Source: an uncultured Desulfatiglans sp. (GTDB lineage Bacteria > Desulfobacterota > DSM-4660 > Desulfatiglandales > Desulfatiglandaceae). From it: a stretch of 49,023 bases of DNA. Made by a program: the position numbers and the translations under genes. Below are positions 24,995 to 34,417 of this stretch, piece by piece. Under the pieces are notes generated by a model. That model ran no database searches. It was not told the DNA's origin and was given only the letters and a program-made list of their open reading frames with translations. The DNA lies in NCBI GenBank assembly GCA_900498135.1, contig LR026961.1, positions 3,256,463 to 3,305,485 on the forward strand. Direction: 5' to 3'. The stretch's first letter is position 1; each line of letters begins with the position of its first letter.

Positions 24995-25474
24995 ATGGAA
25001 CTGAAGGAAATCCAATTCGTCATCAACGGCGAATCACACACGTTGAGGGTTGCGCCCCATCGCACCCTCCTCGAGCTCATTCGTGAGGAGCTCAAGTTGA
25101 CCGGCGCCAAGGAGGGCTGTGGGCTGGGGGAGTGCGGCGCGTGCACGGTCATCATGGGCGGCCGGGCCGTCAACAGCTGTCTCGTGCCGGCGGTGGAGGC
25201 GGACGGTCAGGAGATTACGACCATCGAGGGTTTGAAAGAAGGGGACAAGCTGCACCCGCTCCAGGAGGCCTTCGTGGAGCACTCCGGGATGCAGTGCGGG
25301 TTTTGCACCTCCGGGATGATCATGTCCGCCAAATCCCTTCTGGATCGCAATGGATCACCGTCTTCCGGGGAGATCAGAGAAGGCATCGCCGGGAATTTTT
25401 GCCGATGCACCGGGTATACCAAGGTCATCGAGTCCATCCAGGCTGCCGCCGAGCTCATGAAAGGGGGGGAGTAA
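24995..25474 (+). CDS. Molybdenum hydroxylase 2Fe-2S subunit (CoxS type)
   Basis: A 159-residue protein; the ATG at 24995 is preceded by AGGGAG, and the in-frame ATG at 24962 has no such site. The N-terminal plant-type cluster has CGLGECGACTV (residues ~43-53) with a further Cys in NSCLVPA. The C-terminal helical cluster domain has CGFCTSGMI and CRCTGY. These eight Cys hold two 2Fe-2S clusters that link the Mo site to FAD. The stop is two bases before the start of the catalytic subunit. Confidence 0.96.
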   Translation: MELKEIQFVINGESHTLRVAPHRTLLELIREELKLTGAKEGCGLGECGACTVIMGGRAVNSCLVPAVEADGQEITTIEGLKEGDKLHPLQEAFVEHSGMQCGFCTSGMIMSAKSLLDRNGSPSSGEIREGIAGNFCRCTGYTKVIESIQAAAELMKGGE

Positions 25475-25476
25475 AC

Positions 25477-27759
25477 ATGCAGGACTTTACTGTAATCGGG
25501 AAACGGATGCCCCGGGTGGACGCCCTCGCCAAGGTCACCGGGGAGGCCAAATACGCCGCGGACTATGAGATGCCAGGGATGCTCTGGTGCAAGATCGTCA
25601 GAAGCCCGCACGCCCATGCCAGGATCCTGAACATCGATACGAGCCGTGCCGCGCGGCTTCCGGGGGTCAAGGACGTCCTGACAGGGAAGGATTTCAAAGG
25701 GTGGAAATGGGGCTGGATGCCCAAGACCCGCGAGGAGGAGCCTCTGGCAGCCGAGCGGGTGCGGTATCTTGGCGAGGCCGTCGCGGCGGTGGCCGCCGTT
25801 GACGAGGACACCGCCGAGCAGGCGGCCCAGCTGATTCAGGTGGAGTATGAACCGCTTCCCGGCGTGTTCGACCCGGAAAAAGCCATGGAAGACGGTGCTC
25901 CGCAGCTCTATGACCATGTGAAAAACAATGTCAGCTGGGACTTCCACATGGATTTCGGCGACGTCGAAAAGGGCTTCCGAGAAGCCGACCTCGTCCACGA
26001 AGACCGCTTCGTGACCGGCCGGGTCATTACCGGCTACCTGGAGCCGCCCGCCGCAGTGGCGATGTATGACTCATCGGGCATCACCATCTGGGCGGCCAAA
26101 CAGAGCCCTTATTTTGTCTATCGGCACCTGGCGGCCTGCTTCAACCTCCCGCTCAGCAAGGTCAGAGTGATCCAGCCTTTCATCGGTGGGGGCTTCGGCG
26201 GAACGAAGAACGACTCCCTGGCGGGCGATTTCTGCTCGGTCCTTTTCTCGAAGCGGACCGGCAAGCCGGTGAAGTTCGTCTACACGATGGAAGAGGTCCT
26301 CATGACCTGCCGCCGGCGCCACAACATGATCGTTTACAACAAGATGGGGATGAAGAAGGACGGCACCATCACGGCCATGCACAGCCGGGTCATCGCCGAC
26401 GGCGGGGCCCACACCGCTATCGGCCCGCTCACCATGTACCTGACCGGGTCCATGAGCACTCTTCCTTACAAACTGCCCAACTTCAAACACGACGCCTACC
26501 GCATCTACACCAACAATCCGATCGGCGCCGCCATGCGCGGGCATGGCGTCACGCACACCCGATTCGCCGCCGAACTCCAGATGGAGATGATGGCCGAGCA
26601 ACTCGGCATCGACCCAGTGGCCGTGCGGCTCAAAAACGCCATTACGGCGCCACACGAGACGGTGAACAAGGTCACCGTCAAGTCCTGCGGGCTGGTGGAA
26701 GGGATCCAGACCCTGGCCGCAAGCGATTCCTGGAAAAACAGGGACCAGCGGAAAGGGAGCGGACCCGTGGTTCATGGCACCGGCATGTCCGCCACATCCT
26801 ATCTCGGCGGCGCCCGCCAGCGCGGCCACCAGTCTTGCGCGGCCGTTCTGCGGCTGTGCGAGGACGGGACGATCGACTACCTCACGGGAGCGACGGACTG
26901 CGGGCAGGGTTCCGACACGGTGCTCTGCCAGATCGTGGCCGAGGAACTCGGTGTCGGGATGGAAGACGTGGACATCAAACGCGTTGATACGGCCGTGACA
27001 CCCTGCGATGCGGGGAGCTACGGCAGCCGGGTCACGGTGCTCGCCGGCGAGGCGGCCCGCCGCGCGGCGATCGACGTCAAGGATCAATTGGCCCGCTTCG
27101 CCGCACGGGAGTGGGAGGCGAACCCGGAGGACATCGTTTTCAAGAATCGCATGGTCAGCGTAGCCGGATCCCCCGAAAAGACCATGCCCTTCGATCAGCT
27201 CGCGAAGATCGCCTGCTATTCAGGCTCGGGCGCGGTCATCATCGGGAAAGGGTATTCCGATTACGGCATCGACGTGCTCGACTTCGAGAAGGGGATCGGC
27301 AACTGCGGCACTTCTTACAGTTTCACGTCCCAGTTGACCGAGGTGGATGTGGACCTCGAGACCGGCTTTATCCGCTGCACGGACATGGTGATTGCACACG
27401 ACTGCGGCAGACCGCTGAACCCCGTCAATGTGGAGGCGCAAAACCAGGGGGCGGCGATCCAGGGCATGGGGCAGGCGCTCTACGAGGAGTTCCGGATGGA
27501 CCACGGCAGGACCCTCAACCCGAACCTGGCGGACTACAAGATGCCGCTCGCCCCGGACATCCCCAGGATCGAGGTCATCGACATCCTGACGGACGACCCA
27601 TCGGGTCCGTTCGGCGCCAAGGAGGCCTCCGAAGGGGCCATTGTAAGCACCCCGCCGTCTGTCTTCACGGCGATCCGCCATGCAACCGGCATCTGGTTCA
27701 AGGAGCAGCCGCTGACCCCCGAGAAGGTGGTGATGGCCCTGCGGAACCGGAAACAATAG
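25477..27759 (+). CDS. Molybdenum hydroxylase catalytic subunit (xanthine dehydrogenase family)
   Basis: A 760-residue protein starting at the ATG at 25477 after GGGGGGAG; a longer open frame upstream belongs to the preceding gene's other frame. Domain 1 (residues ~1-120) has PRVDALAKVTGEAKYAADY. The cofactor domain has IGGGFGGTKND, AAMRGHGVTHTRFAAE, TGATDCGQGSDT and GSYGSRVTVLAGEA. The active-site Glu is expected in FGAKEASEG near residue 715. The size matches the catalytic subunits of 4-hydroxybenzoyl-CoA reductase and of N-heterocycle hydroxylases. With an acyl-CoA dehydrogenase, a CoA ligase and a carboxylate transporter in the same cluster, an acyl-CoA or aromatic acid substrate is plausible, but the substrate is not established. 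Confidence 0.93.
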   Translation: MQDFTVIGKRMPRVDALAKVTGEAKYAADYEMPGMLWCKIVRSPHAHARILNIDTSRAARLPGVKDVLTGKDFKGWKWGWMPKTREEEPLAAERVRYLGEAVAAVAAVDEDTAEQAAQLIQVEYEPLPGVFDPEKAMEDGAPQLYDHVKNNVSWDFHMDFGDVEKGFREADLVHEDRFVTGRVITGYLEPPAAVAMYDSSGITIWAAKQSPYFVYRHLAACFNLPLSKVRVIQPFIGGGFGGTKNDSLAGDFCSVLFSKRTGKPVKFVYTMEEVLMTCRRRHNMIVYNKMGMKKDGTITAMHSRVIADGGAHTAIGPLTMYLTGSMSTLPYKLPNFKHDAYRIYTNNPIGAAMRGHGVTHTRFAAELQMEMMAEQLGIDPVAVRLKNAITAPHETVNKVTVKSCGLVEGIQTLAASDSWKNRDQRKGSGPVVHGTGMSATSYLGGARQRGHQSCAAVLRLCEDGTIDYLTGATDCGQGSDTVLCQIVAEELGVGMEDVDIKRVDTAVTPCDAGSYGSRVTVLAGEAARRAAIDVKDQLARFAAREWEANPEDIVFKNRMVSVAGSPEKTMPFDQLAKIACYSGSGAVIIGKGYSDYGIDVLDFEKGIGNCGTSYSFTSQLTEVDVDLETGFIRCTDMVIAHDCGRPLNPVNVEAQNQGAAIQGMGQALYEEFRMDHGRTLNPNLADYKMPLAPDIPRIEVIDILTDDPSGPFGAKEASEGAIVSTPPSVFTAIRHATGIWFKEQPLTPEKVVMALRNRKQ

Positions 27760-27772
27760 GAGGAGGATGATG

Positions 27773-29293
27773 ATGGACATTTATCCATGGTGGACGGATG
27801 AGCAGAAGGCGTTTGCAGAAGAGGCCCACGCCTTTGTTCGTGAACTCATGCCGCGGGATGCGGAATCCCGGTGGAAGCGGGAGTTCCCTTGGGACATCTT
27901 CGAGAAGATCGGTGAAAGGGGATTCACCGGCGCCGGTGTCCCCAGGGAGTACGGCGGCCTGGGGCTGGGTGCGACGGGGGCGTGCATCGCCGCCGAGGCC
28001 TTCAGCCGCATGCCCGGACCGGGCCGCGTCTTCATTGGAAACATGCTCGGCGGACTCCGTCAGATCATCGAGTTCGGCTCGGAAGAGCAGAAAAAGCGCT
28101 TCCTCCCCCGCATCGCACGGGGAGAGATGGGGGCCATCGTCATAACGGAGCCCGTCGCGGGCACCGATGCGGCAGCCATTGAAATGACGGCCCGGCGCGA
28201 GGGAGATGTTTATCTCCTCAACGGGAAAAAGCGCTACATCGTCTCCGCGGGCGTGGCCCAACGCTACATGGTTTATGCACGGACAAGCGAAAATCCCGAA
28301 GACAGAAAACGGTACCGGCACTTGACGGCCTTCGTCGTCGAGAAGGGTTCCCCCGGCTTCTCGGTCGAAAAAATCAACGAGATTATAGGCTTCGAAAACA
28401 TCCAGAACGGGGCGCTCGATTTCAAGGACGTTCCCGTCCCCAAGGACCAGGTCCTTGGCGAGGAGGGGCAGGGCTGGTCCATCATGACGGCCGGCCTCAA
28501 TTTTGAACGTACGCTGATCTGCGCGCAGACCGCGGCCTGGATGGGCGAACTTCTCCGTAATGCGGTTCCCTACGCCGAGCGGCGGGTCCAGTTCGGCCGG
28601 CCCACCATCAGCTTCGTCAACAACCAGTTCAAGATAGCCGATATGGTGAGCCGCGTGAAGATCTCCCGGCTGCTCACCTATTACACGGCCTACCTGTGGG
28701 ACCTCGGCTGGGATATCACCCTCGAGTCCAATGTGGCTAAGGTCTACAACTGTGAAGGGGCGGTTGCCGCAAGCCTGGACGCCATCCAGGTCATGGGAGG
28801 GGACGGGTTGACGCCCTTCTACCCGGTCTCGGCCATCTATGGCGTCTCGAAGGTGGAAAACATCGCGGGAGGGACCATGGAGGCCTGCAGGATGGTGATC
28901 CAGCGGGCCGCCATGAAGCAGATGGCCGAGGATCTAAAGATGTGCCGAAGGGTGATTCATGAAGAGCTCGGCGTGCCGGTCCCGGCCGCGGCCGAACCCG
29001 GAAAATCCCCTGCGATCGATGAGGAGGGCCTCCTCAAGATCCTGGCAGAGGATTACCGGGCGAATCCCGGCCTGCACATGAGCCGGGAGGACATCAAGGC
29101 CTATTTCGATGTGGATGACAAGGATCTCGACCGGGTGCTCGTCGATCTCGAGGGCAAAGGCTACGTACGGCTGGTCCGTGACAAGAAAGGCATCGCGTTG
29201 GCGAAGGCCAGCTATGAAGGCCTTGGCAGGGCCTTTCCGCTGGACTATTACAAATGGTTCCCTTCCTGGATCGACGAAGGCAGGGTCTTTTAG
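27773..29293 (+). CDS. Acyl-CoA dehydrogenase with C-terminal winged-helix-like extension
   Basis: A 506-residue protein. Three ATGs follow AGGAGG; the third (27773) has the best spacing. Residues ~1-385 form an acyl-CoA dehydrogenase: GVPREYGGLGLG, GAIVITEPVAGTDAAA for flavin binding, and RRVQFGRPTISFVNNQFKIADM. The usual catalytic Glu of IYEGT is replaced by Gly (IAGGT), as in isovaleryl- and long-chain-type enzymes, where the base sits on another helix; Glu245 in NFERTL is the likely substitute. Residues ~410-506 are an extra domain with GLHMSREDIKAYFDVDDKDLDRVLVDLEGKGYVRLVRDKKG, which reads like a winged helix. Such an extension is not usual. The gene starts eight bases after the Mo subunit gene, clearly the same operon. 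Confidence 0.92.
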   Translation: MDIYPWWTDEQKAFAEEAHAFVRELMPRDAESRWKREFPWDIFEKIGERGFTGAGVPREYGGLGLGATGACIAAEAFSRMPGPGRVFIGNMLGGLRQIIEFGSEEQKKRFLPRIARGEMGAIVITEPVAGTDAAAIEMTARREGDVYLLNGKKRYIVSAGVAQRYMVYARTSENPEDRKRYRHLTAFVVEKGSPGFSVEKINEIIGFENIQNGALDFKDVPVPKDQVLGEEGQGWSIMTAGLNFERTLICAQTAAWMGELLRNAVPYAERRVQFGRPTISFVNNQFKIADMVSRVKISRLLTYYTAYLWDLGWDITLESNVAKVYNCEGAVAASLDAIQVMGGDGLTPFYPVSAIYGVSKVENIAGGTMEACRMVIQRAAMKQMAEDLKMCRRVIHEELGVPVPAAAEPGKSPAIDEEGLLKILAEDYRANPGLHMSREDIKAYFDVDDKDLDRVLVDLEGKGYVRLVRDKKGIALAKASYEGLGRAFPLDYYKWFPSWIDEGRVF

Positions 29294-29544
29294 CGATGCG
29301 TCGCACCGATGTTCTCTGTAAATGGGTTGCGAACAGCGGCCTTAGTTGTGACGGGCGGGAAACCAGTTGCGGGATGACAAGACGCCCTGCGAAAGGCTGA
29401 TTGCCGAAGCTTTGAAGGGGGGGGATGCACAGCACGGAGATACGAGGGACCTGAATCCGGTTCTCGGACGGCCTGGATCACTGAATGGGAAGATCTGTTT
29501 TCCACGAACAATGTGACAGCATGACCGAAAGAATGGAGGGAAAC

Positions 29545-30555
29545 ATGAAGAAAGTCTTTTTGCTCATCGCCTGTATTACCCTGTTCCTGGGGCTAACCGC
29601 CATCGAATCGAAAAGCGAGATGATCGTACTCAAGGCCGTAACAGGTTTTCCCAAAAATCACCTCAATAACGACCCCGTTCCCATCCTGGTGGATAAGATC
29701 AACAAGAGGGCTGAGGGCAAACTGCGCATCGAATGGGTGGGCGGGCCGGAGGTCATCCAGAGCTTCGACCAGATCCACGCCTTGAAGGCGGGCACCATCG
29801 ACATGATTCTCTATTATCCGTTTGGATACCTGAAGCCGATCATGCCGGAGGCCTGGGCAAAGGGGTTGACGGAGTTGGCTGAATGGGAAGAGCGCAAGAC
29901 CGGGGCCTACGACCTCTGGTGCGAGATTTTCGAAAAGCGTGCGAACGCCAAGTACCTCGGTCGTCTGCAGAGCTTTCTCCCGTTCAAGCTCTTTGTCAAC
30001 AAGAAGATCGAGAAGGTGGAGGACATCAAGGGCCTGAAAATCAGGGTCCAGCCCCTCTATATTCCTTTTATCAAGGCATTGGGCGCCACGCCTGTCAGCA
30101 TCCCGCCGACCGAGATCTACACGGGCATGGAGCGCGGCGTCGTCGATGGCTTCATGTGGCCGAATGTGGGGGTTATCAGCTGGGGCCTGCAGGAGGTGAC
30201 CAAATACGCGATCGAGCCGGGGGTCTTTCAGATGGAGCCTGCCACCATGATCAACCTCGACAAGTGGAAGAAGATCCCTCCGGATGTCCAGGATCTGATT
30301 ATGGATGTGATGCAGGATATGGAATACATCGGTACGATGCGCAACACGATGATCGAACAGACGGAGGAGAAGATCCGGAAGGAGGCTGGCATGGAAACAT
30401 TGATCTTGCCTCCGGAGGAGGCGCAGAAATTCCGTGCCATCGCCTATGACAAGACCTGGGAATATGTCATCGAGGCAGCCCCCGAATATGGCCCCAAACT
30501 GAAGGAATTGACCTCGAGAAAGGCGATTCCCAAAGACGTGTTCCCATGGGATTAG
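29545..30555 (+). CDS. dctP: TRAP transporter substrate-binding protein (DctP), second system
   Basis: A 336-residue periplasmic protein; the ATG at 29545 has GGAGGG five bases upstream, and upstream in-frame ATGs lack a site. A signal peptide spans about residues 1-24. DctP blocks: LRIEWVGGPEVI, VNKKIEKVEDIKGLKIRVQPLYIPFIKALGATPVSIPPTEIYTGMERGVVDGFMWP, and WKKIPPDVQDLIMDV. The Arg in GLKIRV is the usual carboxylate ligand. It is only distantly similar to the first DctP in this window. With the following dctQM and the CoA ligase it probably brings in the acid that this cluster degrades. Confidence 0.94.
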   Translation: MKKVFLLIACITLFLGLTAIESKSEMIVLKAVTGFPKNHLNNDPVPILVDKINKRAEGKLRIEWVGGPEVIQSFDQIHALKAGTIDMILYYPFGYLKPIMPEAWAKGLTELAEWEERKTGAYDLWCEIFEKRANAKYLGRLQSFLPFKLFVNKKIEKVEDIKGLKIRVQPLYIPFIKALGATPVSIPPTEIYTGMERGVVDGFMWPNVGVISWGLQEVTKYAIEPGVFQMEPATMINLDKWKKIPPDVQDLIMDVMQDMEYIGTMRNTMIEQTEEKIRKEAGMETLILPPEEAQKFRAIAYDKTWEYVIEAAPEYGPKLKELTSRKAIPKDVFPWD

Positions 30556-30836
30556 TGGTTGCAGTGTCGCTCTGCCGCCAGGGCAGACTCGCTCTCAATG
30601 GGCAAAGCATCGGGTGGTTGCCGATGGTCGATTCACACTGCTGGCGATCGCCCTATCTCGTGGAGCAACGCTGAATGTTCGAAGGCGAATGCCAGGGAGG
30701 TGCCTGTCTGCCCGGGGCTGCATGCCGTCCCGGATTCCATCGGCTTACACACTGAAGAAACCGGTGACAGGGGTGTCGAAGTTACTGTTGTGTTCTGCGG
30801 TGGACACCCCGCCATTCCTGCACAGGGGTCTTGTAT
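30556..30836. other. Intergenic gap between dctP and dctQ
   Basis: About 280 bp without a supported gene. An open plus-strand frame reads through part of it but has no ribosome site or recognisable content. Confidence 0.4.
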
Positions 30837-31328
30837 ATGCAGAAGAGAGGGCTTTTTGATTCGATCATCGACTTCCTGGCGCTGCTGGGAGGGGTGCTCC
30901 TGGTGGGCGCCGTTCTGATCATGTCCGTGGAAATTTTCATGCGATATTTTTTCGCTAAACCCCTGATCTGGACGGTGGAGGTATGTGAATACATCCTCTT
31001 TTCCATGACCTTCCTGGCTGCGCCCTGGCTCCTGAAGAAGGGGGGGCACGTCGGCGTAGACATCCTTGTCGAACGCCTGAACCCGAAGCTGCAGGGTTGG
31101 TTGGGGGTGTTTTCGTCGGCCATCGGTGTCTTCGTTTCGGCGGTCGTCGTCTGGTTCAGTGCCGCTGCGGCTTGGAATTCTTACGTCAACAGGGTTTTGA
31201 TCACCAAAACCATGACCATGTATGAATTCTTTTTTCTGGCCCTTATCAGCATTGGCTATTTCCTGCTCATGGGGCAGTTTGCCCGACAGGGCTTGCAGCA
31301 TTTAAGGCGGCTGAAGGAGGTCGACTGA
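30837..31328 (+). CDS. dctQ: TRAP transporter small permease (DctQ), second system
   Basis: A 163-residue membrane protein with four hydrophobic segments. Family features: SVEIFMRYFFAKPLIWTVEVCEYILF and LLKKGGHVGVDILVERL. I take the ATG at 30837; a TTG two codons earlier is also possible. The stop overlaps the start of dctM by one base (TGATG), so the pair is coupled. Confidence 0.92.
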   Translation: MQKRGLFDSIIDFLALLGGVLLVGAVLIMSVEIFMRYFFAKPLIWTVEVCEYILFSMTFLAAPWLLKKGGHVGVDILVERLNPKLQGWLGVFSSAIGVFVSAVVVWFSAAAAWNSYVNRVLITKTMTMYEFFFLALISIGYFLLMGQFARQGLQHLRRLKEVD

Positions 31329-32644
31329 TGGCGGAATGGTATGTCGTTCTGGTGCTGATCGTCGGATCGTTTCTGGTCCTTCTGGCCGCCGGTCTGCCGG
31401 TGTTTCTCGCCTTCACGATTGTGGATGTGGTAGGGATCTATTTTCTCTGGGGGGGCGGCCATGGTCTGGAGCAGTTCATACGGTCGATTTTTTCATCGAT
31501 CAGCAGCTTTGTTCTTTTGCCTGTGCCTCTGTTCGTGTTGATGGGTGAACTGCTGTTTCATTCGGGGGTCTTCATACGCGCACTGGACAGCCTGGATAAA
31601 TGGATGGGGCGGATCCCTGGCCGGCTGTGCCTGTTAAGCGTCGGGGGCGGGACCCTTTTCTCGACCCTGAGCGGCTCCAGCATGGGCACGTCGGCTATGC
31701 TCGGCTCCCTGCTGCTTCCTGAGATGGAGAAGAGAGGCTACCACAAAACCATCGCGATCGGTTCCTGCATGAGCGGGGCCCTGGCGATGATCATCCCTCC
31801 GAGCGCACTGGCCGTGGTGCTGGGATCGCTCATGCAGATCTCCATCGGAAAGATGCTGCTATCGGGTGTTGTGCCGGGTCTTTTGCTGGCGAGCATGTAC
31901 GTCGCTTATATCGTTTTACGCTGCAAGCTGCAGCCGAGTCTTGCTCCCGACTATGTTCCGGAGGCCGTTTCCTGGTCCGAAAAGTTCAAATCCCTTGCAA
32001 CCCATGTCCTGCCGTTCGGGGTCATCATCTTCGTGGTCACGGGCTTGATCTTCGCGGGCTTGGCCACTCCGACGGAATCGGCTGCGATGGGGGTTATGAC
32101 GACCGCCGCCGTAGTGGCGGTCTACGGGAAACTCAAATGGAAGGTGATGCGCAGTTCGTTGGATTCCACGCTCAGGATCACGGTCATGATGCTCATGATC
32201 CTGACCGGCTCGACGGCCTTCAGCCAGATTCTTGCGTTTACGGGTGCGAGCCGGGGGCTCGTGGAATTGGTGGTCAGTTTTCCTTTCCCCCACCTGGCGA
32301 TCATCGCCGTCATGCAGATGCTCATGATCATTCTCGGGACCTTCATGGAGCCGGTCTCGATTATGATGGTGACCTTCCCGATATTCACACCGATCGTCAA
32401 GACACTGGGCTTCGATCCAATCTGGTTCGGGTTGTTGACCCTTATCAACATGGAGATCGGCATGAAAACCCCGCCGCTTGGTCTGTGTCTCTTTGTGATG
32501 AAAGGGGTGGTGCCGGAGAAGACGACCATGCTGGACATTTATCGATCCGTAGTCCCATTCGTCTTGATCGACTTGACGGCCATGATTATGATCCTCTTCT
32601 TCCCTAGCATAGCAACCGTTTTACCGCACTTTATGAAGCATTGA
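31328..32644 (+). CDS. dctM: TRAP transporter large permease (DctM), second system
   Basis: A 438-residue membrane protein of normal DctM size. Blocks: FSTLSGSSMGTSAMLGSLLLPEM, MSGALAMIIPPSALAVVLGSLMQISIGKMLL, GLATPTESAAMGVMTTA and EIGMKTPPLGLCLFVMKGVV. It forms the substrate channel with DctQ. The order here is P-Q-M, whereas the first TRAP operon in the window is Q-M-P, so the two operons were acquired or arranged separately. Confidence 0.95.
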   Translation: MAEWYVVLVLIVGSFLVLLAAGLPVFLAFTIVDVVGIYFLWGGGHGLEQFIRSIFSSISSFVLLPVPLFVLMGELLFHSGVFIRALDSLDKWMGRIPGRLCLLSVGGGTLFSTLSGSSMGTSAMLGSLLLPEMEKRGYHKTIAIGSCMSGALAMIIPPSALAVVLGSLMQISIGKMLLSGVVPGLLLASMYVAYIVLRCKLQPSLAPDYVPEAVSWSEKFKSLATHVLPFGVIIFVVTGLIFAGLATPTESAAMGVMTTAAVVAVYGKLKWKVMRSSLDSTLRITVMMLMILTGSTAFSQILAFTGASRGLVELVVSFPFPHLAIIAVMQMLMIILGTFMEPVSIMMVTFPIFTPIVKTLGFDPIWFGLLTLINMEIGMKTPPLGLCLFVMKGVVPEKTTMLDIYRSVVPFVLIDLTAMIMILFFPSIATVLPHFMKH

Positions 32645-32736
32645 GTGTGTTGCTGCGCACATTCAAATCAGTGCCCCGATCTGTCTTGTAGTCATGTGTA
32701 AAAAAATAGTGGGATTGAGAAATTTAAAGGAGAATC

Positions 32737-34344
32737 ATGTCCAAAAAGTTTCTACTGAAAGAATTGTCCCGGTATGACATCGGCACCTATGCCGACATTA
32801 TTTATCGCAATGCGCTGCTTTATGCGGATGAGGAGGCATTCAAGTACGGAAAGGAGACGATGACCTTCTCGCAGTTCAATGCTTCGGTAAACCGGCTCAT
32901 AGAAGCCTTGCGATCCATCGGCATCAAAAAGGGAGATGTGCTGGGTGTTCTCAGCTGGAATTGTCTCGAATATTTGCATGTCTACGGAGCAGCGATGAAA
33001 GGGGGGTTTATCATTTCGCCCTTCAATCCGAGGCTGAAAAAGGATGAGCTGGATTATGTCATCAATTACTCCGAGTGCAAGGTGCTGTTTGTGGGCCCGC
33101 AGCTGCTCGAAACCGCGCTTTCATTGAAGCAGCGGCTCCCTGGGGTAGAGCACGTCGTCGCTTTCGGCGATGCGCCGACGGACGTTTTGGGATACAGCGG
33201 ATGGACGGCCGGCAGGGAGGACCGCGAACCCGATGTCTATGCCGAAGAGAACGATCCTCTGTTCCTTTTCTACACCAGCGGGACTACCGGAGTGCCTCGC
33301 GGCGCCCTTTACACGCAGATCCGGAGCATGGACGACACAAGGCGGTTCGCCACCGCCCTGAGCCTCGAAACCGGTGACAGGCACGTCCAGATCATGCCCC
33401 TTTTCCATGTTGGAGGGACGAAGAATCTGTGGGGTTACTTTTTTGTGGCGGGCAGCAACGTCCTCATGCCCCAAATATCGTTCGATCCAGCTGCCACCAT
33501 GCAGGTGCTGCAGGACGAAAAGGCAACCGATATCCATATCGTTCCTACTCATCTCGCTGCATTCATGGCCCTTCCAGACGTAGACCAGTACGACCTCAGC
33601 CACCTCAAAAGGATGTTTTACGCTGCGTCGCCGATGCCGGTGGAACTGCTGAAAAAGGGAATGGAAAAATGGGGCCCTGTCTTTATGCAGTTCTATGGCG
33701 CGACGGAGAACGGCCCGAACGTTCTGGTCCTTTCAAAGCGCCAGCATGATGTTCTGCACAAATCGCTCGAAGAGCAGAAGATCCTCGCCTCGGCGGGTTT
33801 CCCGCACATCGGAGTGCATGTGCGGATCGTCAACAGCGAAAGGGAAGATTGCAGGCCGGGGGAGGTCGGGGAGATCGTTGTCAAGAGCAAAGCCACCATG
33901 GTAGAATACTGGCGCAAGCCCGAGGATACGCAGCAGACGGTGGTGGATGGCTGGGTGTCCGCAGGGGATCTGGGATGCTACGACGAAAACGGCTACGTCT
34001 ACATCGTCGACCGGAAGAAGGACATGATCGTTTCCGGGGGGGAAAACGTTTTCCCGCGGGAGGTGGAGGAGGTGCTTCACCAGCACGACGATGTCCTGGA
34101 GGCGGCGGTGATTGGGATCCCCGATCCCTACTGGGTCGAAAAGGTTCACGCGGTGGTGGTTTTGAAGGCTGGAGCACGCGCGACCGGTGCGGATCTCATC
34201 GCATTCTGCAAGGAGCGGCTGGCCGGATACAAGGCCCCCAAGTCAGTGGAGATCGTGCCCGATCTGCCCAAGAATCCGGCTGGAAAAATTCTCAAGAAAG
34301 AGATCAGACACAAGTATTGGACGGATCGTGATCGAAAAATCTAG
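32737..34344 (+). CDS. AMP-forming acyl-CoA synthetase / CoA ligase
   Basis: A 535-residue enzyme that activates a carboxylic acid with ATP and CoA. The start at 32737 follows AAAGGAG. The P-loop is YTSGTTGVPRGA (about residues 184-195; Arg replaces the common Lys of PKG). YGATE lies near 325, SAGDLGCY near 407, DRKKDMIVSGGENVFPREVE near 425-445, and the catalytic Lys is in NPAGKILKKEI near 520. There is no membrane segment. It follows the TRAP permease by 92 bp and would act on the acid that the transporter brings in, giving the CoA thioester for the dehydrogenase. Relatives act on medium/long-chain or aromatic acids; the exact substrate cannot be read. Confidence 0.94.
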   Translation: MSKKFLLKELSRYDIGTYADIIYRNALLYADEEAFKYGKETMTFSQFNASVNRLIEALRSIGIKKGDVLGVLSWNCLEYLHVYGAAMKGGFIISPFNPRLKKDELDYVINYSECKVLFVGPQLLETALSLKQRLPGVEHVVAFGDAPTDVLGYSGWTAGREDREPDVYAEENDPLFLFYTSGTTGVPRGALYTQIRSMDDTRRFATALSLETGDRHVQIMPLFHVGGTKNLWGYFFVAGSNVLMPQISFDPAATMQVLQDEKATDIHIVPTHLAAFMALPDVDQYDLSHLKRMFYAASPMPVELLKKGMEKWGPVFMQFYGATENGPNVLVLSKRQHDVLHKSLEEQKILASAGFPHIGVHVRIVNSEREDCRPGEVGEIVVKSKATMVEYWRKPEDTQQTVVDGWVSAGDLGCYDENGYVYIVDRKKDMIVSGGENVFPREVEEVLHQHDDVLEAAVIGIPDPYWVEKVHAVVVLKAGARATGADLIAFCKERLAGYKAPKSVEIVPDLPKNPAGKILKKEIRHKYWTDRDRKI

Positions 34345-34417
34345 GTTGTAGAAACTGTAGAGCATTTATCCTGCATGTCTTTTGGATTCTATCGATACGA
34401 AGGATGGAGGAAAGCGA

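Noticed and set aside
23858-27759. Calling the Mo enzyme 4-hydroxybenzoyl-CoA reductase (hcrABC)
   Set aside because: The FAD subunit lacks the extra Cys-rich loop expected in HcrB, and no benzoyl-CoA genes are nearby.
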